From Desulfobacteraceae bacterium (GTDB lineage Bacteria > Desulfobacterota > Desulfobacteria > Desulfobacterales > Desulfobacteraceae), in contig JAAEMC010001156.1 in NCBI GenBank assembly GCA_024225895.1, positions 1 to 6,438 on the forward strand: a DNA stretch of 6,438 bases, in the 5' to 3' direction. Shown here piece after piece: positions 1 to 6,071 of the stretch. The translations under genes were made by a program, and so were the position numbers. Each line of letters opens with the position of its first letter. Positions within the stretch are counted from its first letter, which is position 1. Below the pieces are notes generated by a model. The model did no database searches and was not told the origin of the DNA. It saw only the letters and a list, made by a program, of their open reading frames with translations.

Positions 1-1
1 C

Positions 2-22
2 CTGGTCCAGGAAGAACTGTAA
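2..22 (+). CDS. sbcD: C-terminal tail of upstream gene, probably SbcD nuclease subunit (partial)
   Basis: Only six codons and a TAA stop are visible, reading LVQEEL in the frame that starts at position 2; the gene begins outside the window. The assignment rests on context: sbcD, the Mre11-like nuclease subunit, normally lies directly upstream of sbcC and often ends within a few bases of its start, and here the stop is 7 bases before the sbcC ATG. The residues themselves are too few to identify a family. The open frame could also be chance. Confidence 0.45.
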   Translation: MVQEEL

Positions 23-29
23 ATTCAAG

Positions 30-3000
30 ATGAAAATATTAAAAATACATTTTGAAAACATCAATTCCCTTAAAGGTGAATTCACCATTGATCTTGAAAA
101 ATTTTTATCAGACCAGGCCATGATATTTGCCATCATAGGCCCCACAGGTTCCGGGAAAACCAGTATACTCGATGCCGTATGCGCTGCATTGTACGGTAGA
201 ACCCCAAGACTTCAAAAACTGTCTGATATGTCTGAACTGATGACCCACCATACGGCCCAATGTTTTGCTGAAGTCACATTCTCTATCAATCAAAAGTCTT
301 TCAGATCCCGATATGAACGCCACAGAGCCGGCAAAAAGGCCAATGGCAAACTCCAGGATCCGTCCATGGAGCTAGTGGACCTGGAAAAGAATACTATAAT
401 TGCGGCAAGCCGCTCAAAGGTACTCCTTAAAATTGAAGAAATCACTGGCCTGGATTTTAACCGCTTCTGTAAATCCATATTGCTGGCCCAGGGAAATTTT
501 AATGCATTTCTCACAGCCAAAAGAGATGAGCGGGCAAAGTTGCTTGAAAAGATTACCAGCACACAGATTTATTCGCTCATTTCCGAAAAAACATATGACA
601 AGGCCAAAGAGGAAAAATTAAAGCTTGTACATATTAGAGAGAAACTGGCCCAGTTCAAGCTGCTAAGCGAAGGTGACATACAAGAGATTCACAAAAATAT
701 TGATCAAAAAAAATCAGAGATTAAAGAGCTTAAACAAAATAAAGACTTCATTCAAAAAGAAAAAAGATACTTGGAAGACCTCAAAGAATGCCTGCAAATC
801 AAAAAAAACTGCCAAAAAGAATTGGTTGATATTGAGTCTCAAACCGAGCAGGCGGCTTCTGAACTTGAAAAACTTGATTTTGCCAAAAAAACGATCCCTT
901 TTATTGAGGGGTATGAAAGACTTAAGAATCTGAAACTAAAATGCAGTGACATCGAAAAACAACAGGCAGAACTTAATGCCCGCATTCCAGAGCTTGAAAA
1001 GGCTTTAGACGCCGCAAAACAAGAAAAGGAAAAAAAGGAAGATGAGTATTTATCCTTAAAAAAAGTCCAGGATGCAACACTCAAGGATATTGGTGAAATT
1101 GAAAAGATGATTCCACTTATCAAGGAAAGACTGACAGCTAAAAATCAAATTTTGAACGAAAAAATTGCCCTTGAGAAAACCATTGGAAACCTTTTTCAAG
1201 ACTCTGAAACCTTATCACAAAATATCAAATCAAAAACCAAAGCATTGAATGCGCTTCAAAACAATTTACAATCTTTAAACAATAAAAATGTGGCACTGGA
1301 GAAAAAGAAACAGGTTTTGGGAAAAAAATCATCTTATGAGACACTTGAAAAAACCATTTCAGATCTTGAACAGGAACTCACACAGACAAATCATCTCAAA
1401 GACATGATGGGAAGTCTCTATGACAAACAAAAAATAATAGAAAGCCATTCCAGTGAGTTGTCATCTTCTTTAAATTTTCTCAAAAAAGAAGAGGCCTTGT
1501 TCACCCAAAACTCAACCAAGCTGGATGAGCAGAACAAAGACCTTGAAAACCTATATAAACAAAGGGAACTTGAAATTAAGATTCTTGAGCTTGAGGCCAT
1601 GAGACAAGAACTTGTTAAGGATGAGGCCTGTCCTTTATGCGGATCAAAAACACATCCATGGCAAAAAAAACCACCCCAAAAAACCAATGTCACTTTAAGC
1701 ATTGAAAAAAGTGAAAAAGAGGTGAAGCATCTATCAAAGAAAAAGGAGCAATCCCAAATAAAAATTGTCAACCTTAAGAACTGCATGGATGTGGCAAAAG
1801 CTAATATTGCAACAGAAAGCACCAAGGTTGCCAATCTTGAAAAACAAATCAGAAACAACCCCTTGAGTATTGATTCCATCACCCCTGATTCCCTTGATAA
1901 AAGGGTAAAGAGTTTATCTTTGAGTATAGATGAGCAAACCATTTTTTTGAAAGCCTTTAAGGATGTTAATGCTCAAACACACTCAATCCAAAACAAAATT
2001 ACTCAAAAAAAGGAAACCACTCATGCGTCACAGCTTGACCTGAATCAAAAAATAGCCGATCAGAAACTCATTCAAACTGAACTGAATTTTAGCAAAAAAG
2101 AGGTGGCAGCCAGAGAGAGCAAGCTTTCGGATATTGATAAAAAAATGTCTCAGATTGTCTCAGAATTAGAGGACGTCAAAGGATTACCGGGCATGGAAAC
2201 AGATCTTTCCAACCCTGCCGGGATTGAAAAAGTTATAAATGCCACAAAGCAAAAAATGGAACAGGCTTTAAATGAAAGAAAATCCCAGCTAAACCTCATT
2301 ATACAAACCATACATGAAACCCGTGCTGCAGGTGCATCCCACAAAAAGGAACTTTTCCGGGTAAAAGGCGAACATAAAAAAACACTCACTCAAAAAATTG
2401 AACAAGCAACTGCCTTTGAAAATGAAATTCAAACAGCGGGATTTTCTGATATGGATGCCTTTGAGACACACCGGCTGCCTAAAGAAGTTTTAACTGAACT
2501 TGAAAGAAAAAAAACAGAACTTTCCAATGCCCGCATCAAGGCCGCAACCCTGCAGCAGAACAATGATGGGAAACTTACAAAACTGATGGAAAATCCAGTT
2601 ACCAGAAAAACAGATGAAGAACTTGAATTAGAGGACACTAAGCTTGAAAGAAAAATTGATGAATACTTTCGTGAACAACTGGCACTGGAACAAAGGGTTT
2701 TAGAAAATAAGACCCGGAAAAAAGCACATGAAGATATCCTTTATCAGGAAAAAAATCAGGCAGATGAATGCGGTAATTGGGAATATCTTAATTTTCTTAT
2801 CGGACAAAAAGATGGCGCTAAATTCAGGATGTTTGCCCAGGACCTGACCCTTCAAAGGCTTATCTTAAAAGCAAATACCTATCTTGAAATGTTCAGCAAC
2901 CGATACCTTCTAAAAAAAAATATAGATGAGGAACTGGGTATTACAGTGGTGGATACCTTTTTTGCAGATCGGATCCGCCCCATTGACAACCTGTCAGGCG

Positions 3001-3275
3001 GAGAAACATTCCTGGTAAGCCTATCCCTTGCATTGGGTTTATCAGACATCACCAGCCGTGATACCAGCATTGATTCTTTGTTTTTAGATGAGGGGTTTGG
3101 CACACTTGACCAGGAGACGCTGGAAACAGCACTCTTTGCTCTTGACACCTTGAACACCTTTGGCAAAACCGTAGGGATCATTTCCCATATTGAGTCATTA
3201 AAAGAAAGAATTCCCTTGAAAATTGAAGTCATTCCCGTTTCTGACGGTACCAGTAAAATCAATCTGGTTTCCTGA
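30..3275 (+). CDS. sbcC: SbcC, ATPase subunit of the SbcCD (Rad50/Mre11-type) DNA nuclease
   Basis: SbcC is the SMC-like ATPase that works with the SbcD nuclease to cut DNA hairpins and process blocked or broken DNA ends in the cytoplasm. The protein has 1081 residues, close to the roughly 1050 of E. coli SbcC. The N-terminal ATPase half has Walker A GPTGSGKTS at residues 37-45 and a Q-loop glutamine near 154 (LLAQGNF). Long, Lys/Glu/Gln-rich coiled-coil arms run from about 175 to 530 and 545 to 900. Between them, at the exact middle, is the zinc-hook motif CPLC (C534, C537) followed by GSKTHP. The C-terminal half has the ABC signature LSGGE at 988-992, Walker B LFLDE at 1017-1021, a D-loop GFGTLD and a switch histidine near 1053 (ISHIE). 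All key residues are present, so it should be functional. The ATG is followed at once by the expected MKILKIHFENINSL start; the upstream ribosome site is weak, which fits translational coupling to the gene ending at position 22. The 3' end overlaps the convergent yigZ by 17 bp. Confidence 0.95.
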   Translation: MKILKIHFENINSLKGEFTIDLEKFLSDQAMIFAIIGPTGSGKTSILDAVCAALYGRTPRLQKLSDMSELMTHHTAQCFAEVTFSINQKSFRSRYERHRAGKKANGKLQDPSMELVDLEKNTIIAASRSKVLLKIEEITGLDFNRFCKSILLAQGNFNAFLTAKRDERAKLLEKITSTQIYSLISEKTYDKAKEEKLKLVHIREKLAQFKLLSEGDIQEIHKNIDQKKSEIKELKQNKDFIQKEKRYLEDLKECLQIKKNCQKELVDIESQTEQAASELEKLDFAKKTIPFIEGYERLKNLKLKCSDIEKQQAELNARIPELEKALDAAKQEKEKKEDEYLSLKKVQDATLKDIGEIEKMIPLIKERLTAKNQILNEKIALEKTIGNLFQDSETLSQNIKSKTKALNALQNNLQSLNNKNVALEKKKQVLGKKSSYETLEKTISDLEQELTQTNHLKDMMGSLYDKQKIIESHSSELSSSLNFLKKEEALFTQNSTKLDEQNKDLENLYKQRELEIKILELEAMRQELVKDEACPLCGSKTHPWQKKPPQKTNVTLSIEKSEKEVKHLSKKKEQSQIKIVNLKNCMDVAKANIATESTKVANLEKQIRNNPLSIDSITPDSLDKRVKSLSLSIDEQTIFLKAFKDVNAQTHSIQNKITQKKETTHASQLDLNQKIADQKLIQTELNFSKKEVAARESKLSDIDKKMSQIVSELEDVKGLPGMETDLSNPAGIEKVINATKQKMEQALNERKSQLNLIIQTIHETRAAGASHKKELFRVKGEHKKTLTQKIEQATAFENEIQTAGFSDMDAFETHRLPKEVLTELERKKTELSNARIKAATLQQNNDGKLTKLMENPVTRKTDEELELEDTKLERKIDEYFREQLALEQRVLENKTRKKAHEDILYQEKNQADECGNWEYLNFLIGQKDGAKFRMFAQDLTLQRLILKANTYLEMFSNRYLLKKNIDEELGITVVDTFFADRIRPIDNLSGGETFLVSLSLALGLSDITSRDTSIDSLFLDEGFGTLDQETLETALFALDTLNTFGKTVGIISHIESLKERIPLKIEVIPVSDGTSKINLVS

Positions 3276-3888
3276 CCTCATAGATTAGCAATCCCTGTTT
3301 CTGAAAATTGGCAAGCAGCATTTCCACATCTTCCCAGCTCTCTTTTTCAACGGCACACTCGTGACGAATCTGATCTGAGTAGTCGGTACGTTCGATGCCG
3401 GCCTGATACTTTTTCAGGTGATTGACCAATGTATCATTAAATGAATAGGGAACCATGATTTGAAACATTTTTATATGAACAAGTTTTATGAGGGGTTTTT
3501 GTGCCAGGGCAAGTTCAACTGATTCGGCATATGCGTCAATCAAACCTCGGATGCCCAGTTTTACCCCCCCAAAATATCGGGTTACCACAGCGGCGATCTG
3601 GGTCATATCATGACGCTGTAATGTATTCAGCATGGGTTTTCCCGCTGTTCCGGCAGGTTCTCCGGCATCAGAGCAATGAAAAATCTGGCCGATCTCCCCT
3701 ACTATGTATGCCCAGCAGTTATGATTAGCGGTTTTATTTGCCTTTGAAGTTCCGGAAATGAATTCTTTTGCAGTTTCAATGGTTTTGACAGATTTTAATG
3801 AGCAAATAAAGGTGGATCGCTTTATTTTTATCTCAGCCTTTTGCTTATCCGCGATGGTATAAAATGCAGCTTGTTTGTCTTTGCCCAT
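3259..3888 (-). CDS. yigZ: YigZ/IMPACT family protein (UPF0029 plus DUF1949)
   Basis: This is a 209-residue protein of the YigZ/YvyE family, the bacterial relatives of eukaryotic IMPACT. The family is thought to be linked to translation or ribosome function, but its biochemical role is unsettled. Seen here: an N-terminal start AAFYTIADKQKAEIKIKRSTF typical of the family, the hallmark DAGEPAGTAGKPML at residues 74-87, and RYFGGVKLG at 104-112, all in the IMPACT domain. A C-terminal segment (about 140-195) fits the ferredoxin-like DUF1949 domain. The frame stays open to an ATG at 3960, which would give 233 residues. I chose the ATG at 3888 because family homology begins there, the length matches the usual 200-217, and an AGGAAAAGG ribosome site lies 8 bases upstream; the 3960 ATG has no such site. 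The gene is convergent with sbcC and divergent from the GntR gene. No clear promoter was found. Confidence 0.92.
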   Translation of the reverse strand: MGKDKQAAFYTIADKQKAEIKIKRSTFICSLKSVKTIETAKEFISGTSKANKTANHNCWAYIVGEIGQIFHCSDAGEPAGTAGKPMLNTLQRHDMTQIAAVVTRYFGGVKLGIRGLIDAYAESVELALAQKPLIKLVHIKMFQIMVPYSFNDTLVNHLKKYQAGIERTDYSDQIRHECAVEKESWEDVEMLLANFQKQGLLIYEVRKPD

Positions 3889-3896
3889 ATTTGCAA

Positions 3897-3905
3897 CCTT
3901 TTCCT
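3897..3905 (-). promoter_or_regulatory. Ribosome binding site that decides the yigZ start
   Basis: On the minus strand this reads AGGAAAAGG, with the last G 8 bases before the ATG at 3888. It supports that start over the in-frame ATG at 3960, whose upstream sequence (CCTGAAACGTTAA) has no purine-rich Shine-Dalgarno stretch. Confidence 0.7.
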
Positions 3906-4014
3906 GCCAAAAACATTTCCTGGCCCCTTTTAACCTAAGCCATAAAATAAATCTACCCATTTAACGTTTCAGGGGAATCATAAAGAATTTATCTGGATTA
4001 ATGTTTGGGACTGC

Positions 4015-4043
4015 TTGACAGCTTTTGATAATAAATTTATCAT
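4015..4043 (+). promoter_or_regulatory. Sigma70-type promoter of the GntR regulator gene (P1)
   Basis: A perfect -35 box TTGACA (4015-4020), a 17-base spacer and a -10 box TATCAT (4038-4043, 5 of 6 to consensus) form a strong predicted promoter. Transcription would start near 4050, leaving a leader of about 40 bases before the ATG at 4091. The -10 box lies inside the inverted repeat described separately, as expected for a repressible promoter. The promoter aligns without gaps to the one at 4722-4750. Confidence 0.72.
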
Positions 4044-4059
4044 AAATTCATCATTAATA
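4023..4059. promoter_or_regulatory. Inverted-repeat operator candidate O1 over the GntR gene promoter
   Basis: An imperfect palindrome centred on base 4041 has core arms AATTTA (4034-4039) and TAAATT (4043-4048). Pairing also continues outward: within 4028-4054 only two base pairs fail (4030/4052 and 4033/4049), and 14 of 18 pairs match across 4023-4059. It covers the -10 box. The same core, at the same distance from TTGACA, occurs upstream of the cysteine desulfurase-like gene. The likely binder is the GntR protein encoded just downstream, acting as an autorepressor; this is inferred from position and symmetry, and A+T-rich sequence makes weak palindromes common. Confidence 0.6.
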
Positions 4060-4074
4060 TACGCCAAAAAATAT

Positions 4075-4080
4075 AAGGAA
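4075..4080 (+). promoter_or_regulatory. Ribosome binding site of the GntR regulator gene
   Basis: AAGGAA lies 10 bases before the ATG at 4091, in an otherwise A+T-only stretch. It supports this ATG, the first in the frame and the one that gives a normal GntR N-terminus. Confidence 0.6.
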
Positions 4081-4090
4081 AAAATAAATA

Positions 4091-4708
4091 ATGGATCCCA
4101 ACGCAATATTTGATGCTCTGCGCAAAAAAATTATCCACTTGGAACTCGCTCCTGAAAGCGTCCTGAACCTCAGTGAACTGGCCAAGGATTTTAACGTCAG
4201 CAGAACGCCCATAAAAGAAGTTTTGATTGCTCTTCAGGCAGAGGAATGGATCATGCGTCAGGGATCCCACTTTATTATCACTCCCTTGAGCTTAGAGAGA
4301 ATTAGGGAAATCACTGAAATAAGGATGATCCTTGAAGTCCGGGCCAATATTTGGGCCATGCAGCGCATAACGGGCCCTGAACTGGAAGGGCTCAAAAAAA
4401 TAAAGGAAAAAATAGGCACATTTACTGAAAATTCATCCAATCAGAGTATTGTGGATTTTGATTTTGAAATTCACCATTTTGTTTTCAAGGCAGCAAAGAA
4501 CACCCATTTGGCTAAAATACTCGAGCGGCTCTTAGGCCACTATTTACGGTTCTGGCTCTCCATTCCCCGCCAAATTGACCACGATCTCTTTTTTATGGAA
4601 GCTTTGGAACTCATTGAGGCCATACACAAAAAGGACGAAGCCATGATAAATGAATGCACCACACGGCATATCCAAAACTCGGTAGCCCAGATCATGGGGA
4701 CCAGGTAA
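4091..4708 (+). CDS. GntR family transcriptional regulator, FCD (FadR-type) subfamily
   Basis: This 205-residue cytoplasmic DNA-binding protein has a winged helix-turn-helix at about residues 5-65, with the family motif LSELAKDFNVSRTPIKEVL (28-45) and a wing GSHFIITP. An all-helical FCD ligand-binding domain spans about 70-200. FCD regulators usually sense small carboxylic acids or sugar acids and release DNA on binding. In the usual metal-site positions D124 and H128 (DFEIHH), and H193 (TRHI), are present. The position of the remaining His, normally in an E-H-x-x-I motif about 22 residues before the last His, appears to be A171 (MEALELIEAI). The usual SRTPVREAL is SRTPIKEVL here, with K42 in place of Arg. 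Length is slightly below the usual 210-240. The gene has its own promoter and operator and lies 91 bases upstream of a desulfurase-like gene whose promoter shares the operator, so it probably represses both. The ligand cannot be named from sequence. Confidence 0.92.
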   Translation: MDPNAIFDALRKKIIHLELAPESVLNLSELAKDFNVSRTPIKEVLIALQAEEWIMRQGSHFIITPLSLERIREITEIRMILEVRANIWAMQRITGPELEGLKKIKEKIGTFTENSSNQSIVDFDFEIHHFVFKAAKNTHLAKILERLLGHYLRFWLSIPRQIDHDLFFMEALELIEAIHKKDEAMINECTTRHIQNSVAQIMGTR

Positions 4709-4721
4709 TCTCATAAAACTC

Positions 4722-4750
4722 TTGACATGCATTTTCAATAAATTTATTTT
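4722..4750 (+). promoter_or_regulatory. Sigma70-type promoter of the cysteine desulfurase-like gene (P2)
   Basis: A perfect -35 box TTGACA (4722-4727) is followed after 17 bases by TATTTT (4745-4750, 4 of 6 to the -10 consensus). The predicted start near 4757 leaves a leader of about 43 bases. Over the 36 bases from TTGACA it matches the upstream promoter (4015-4050) at 27 positions without a gap. The weaker -10 suggests lower basal output, or that the matched bases are kept for a bound protein more than for polymerase. Confidence 0.62.
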
Positions 4751-4769
4751 AAATTCAATGTGAATGCAT
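4727..4769. promoter_or_regulatory. Long inverted-repeat operator candidate O2 over the desulfurase-like gene promoter
   Basis: An imperfect palindrome centred on base 4748 has inner arms AATTTA (4741-4746) and TAAATT (4750-4755), plus outer arms ATGCATT (4727-4733) and AATGCAT (4763-4769) on the same centre of symmetry. By hand count, 16 of 21 base pairs match. The inner core is the same as at the GntR gene promoter and equally spaced from the -35 box. The outer arms are absent there. It overlaps the -10 region and the predicted transcription start, which suits a repressor site. Binding by the neighbouring GntR protein is inferred. Confidence 0.6.
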
Positions 4770-4788
4770 ACGTGATTAATTTTTTTCC

Positions 4789-4794
4789 GGAGGG
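4789..4794 (+). promoter_or_regulatory. Strong ribosome binding site of the desulfurase-like gene
   Basis: GGAGGG lies 5 bases before the ATG at 4800, a near-ideal Shine-Dalgarno sequence and much stronger than the one of the regulator gene. This predicts efficient translation once the promoter is released. Confidence 0.75.
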
Positions 4795-4799
4795 TATTT

Positions 4800-5963
4800 A
4801 TGGACGATCTAATTTATCTTGATAATGGCGCAACTTCTTATCCCAAGCCCGAAGAGGTATATTTATTTATGGATCAATTCTACCGGAATAACGGTGTCAG
4901 TCCCGGCCGTTCAGGGTATGATTGCTCCATCAAAACAGGGAACCTGGTGGAAGATACCCGAAAAATATTGACAGAATACTTTAACGGCACCGATCATAGC
5001 CGGCTTGTCTTTTCCATGAACTCAACTGATGCATTGAATATGGCGATCTGGGGACTTTTAAAACCTGGTGACCATGTCATTACCACTAATCTGGAGCACA
5101 ATGCTGTCCTTCGCCCATTGCATCATATGTCCCTTAATAATGAAGTTGAAGTAGATTTTGTACCCTTTGATGAAAAAGGATTTGTCAACCCGGATGATTT
5201 CATTCCCTTGTTCAAACCCAATACCAAACTGGTAGTAGTAAACCATGCCTCCAACGTTATCGGGACTATTCAGCCTGTGGAAAAAATTGGTAAACTTTGC
5301 CGGAAAAGAGGGATAACCTTTCTGGTGGATGCATCACAGACCGCGGGTAAATTAGAGATTGATATTAAAAAAATGAATATTGATATCATTGCCTTTACCG
5401 GACACAAATCCTTGCTCGGTCCCACTGGCATAGGAGGCTTGTATGTGGGTGACGATATTGTGATCAAGCATACTCGCGCCGGCGGAACCGGTGTAAAATC
5501 AGCCCAGCGCCATCATCTTGAAGAATATCCATATCGCTTGGAATATGGAACCATGAATACTGTAGGCATTGCCGGGCTATATGCAGGGATAAACTGGGTG
5601 ATGAAAAAAGGCATTGAAAAAATCCACACCCTTGAAATGGAACTGACCCGGCAGCTTGTGGAAGGATTTTCAAAAATTGACGAAGTTACCACCTATTGTG
5701 CCGACGACTTAGCCGACCATATTGGCGTCTTAAGTTTTAATGTAAAAGGAATGGAGCCCGTCAATACCGGAACCATTCTGGACGGCGAATATAATATTGC
5801 GGTTAGAACAGGTCTTCAATGCGCCCCCATGGTCCATGAACAACTGGGTACGGATAAGCTCCATGGTACGGTCAGGATGGGATTTGGACCCTTTAATACA
5901 CGAACACATGTTCAAAAAGCCATAGATGCTGTCAAAGAGATTGTCCGGTATTACGTAAAATAG
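4800..5963 (+). CDS. Cysteine desulfurase-family PLP enzyme (aminotransferase class V, EF2568-like)
   Basis: This 387-residue fold-type I PLP enzyme is related to SufS/CsdA, which take sulfur (or selenium) from cysteine (or selenocysteine) as an enzyme-bound persulfide and release alanine. Visible: IYLDNGATSYPKP at the N-terminus, SPGRSGYD (34-41), H100 in NLEHNAV to stack on the cofactor, D177 and Q180 in VDASQTAG, Schiff-base lysine K203 in FTGHKSLLGPTGIGG, C341 in RTGLQCAPMVH as the likely persulfide cysteine, and R359 in VRMGFGPFNT. The FTGHK-LLGP and RTGLxCAP motifs and the short length point to the EF2568-like subgroup (TIGR01977) more than to SufS itself. Members of that subgroup have been linked to selenium-dependent molybdenum hydroxylase loci, but no selD, yqeB or yqeC is seen here. 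No SufE or IscU partner is in the window. An accessory role in sulfur or selenium supply, controlled by the upstream GntR protein, is inferred. An alternative is another cysteine-lyase reaction. Confidence 0.88.
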   Translation: MDDLIYLDNGATSYPKPEEVYLFMDQFYRNNGVSPGRSGYDCSIKTGNLVEDTRKILTEYFNGTDHSRLVFSMNSTDALNMAIWGLLKPGDHVITTNLEHNAVLRPLHHMSLNNEVEVDFVPFDEKGFVNPDDFIPLFKPNTKLVVVNHASNVIGTIQPVEKIGKLCRKRGITFLVDASQTAGKLEIDIKKMNIDIIAFTGHKSLLGPTGIGGLYVGDDIVIKHTRAGGTGVKSAQRHHLEEYPYRLEYGTMNTVGIAGLYAGINWVMKKGIEKIHTLEMELTRQLVEGFSKIDEVTTYCADDLADHIGVLSFNVKGMEPVNTGTILDGEYNIAVRTGLQCAPMVHEQLGTDKLHGTVRMGFGPFNTRTHVQKAIDAVKEIVRYYVK

Positions 5964-6071
5964 TCACATAAATTGAGGTATCTTCGAAATTCCGATTCTA
6001 TTGTTGGATATCAGGGAACACAATCTCACTGATTAACTTAATTTATCGTGCATTGAAATTGAGTATAGCTG

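Noticed and set aside
690..1060. Runs of A (up to eight) in sbcC as a programmed frameshift or broken gene
   Set aside because: The sbcC frame is uninterrupted through all runs and every conserved motif on both sides is in the same frame. The runs reflect AAA/AAG lysine codons in the coiled coil.
1418..1942. Long minus-strand open frame of 174 codons inside sbcC
   Set aside because: It lies wholly within the zinc-hook and coiled-coil region of sbcC, is rich in Ser, Phe and Leu as expected from the reverse of Lys/Glu-rich coding sequence, and matches no family I recognise. It is a shadow of sbcC.
5967..6058. Further copies of the TAAATTCA/AATTTAT operator half-sites (CATAAATTGA near 5967, TTAATTTATC near 6038)
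   Set aside because: Each is a single half-site without the paired arm at the right spacing and without a TTGACA box. Such words are expected by chance in A+T-rich sequence.
5964..6071. Possible bidirectional terminator between the desulfurase-like gene and the convergent permease gene
   Set aside because: I looked for a G+C-rich stem with a T-run on either strand and found only weak pairings such as AATTT...AAATT with an 11-base loop and the short palindrome TTCGAA. None is strong enough to call.
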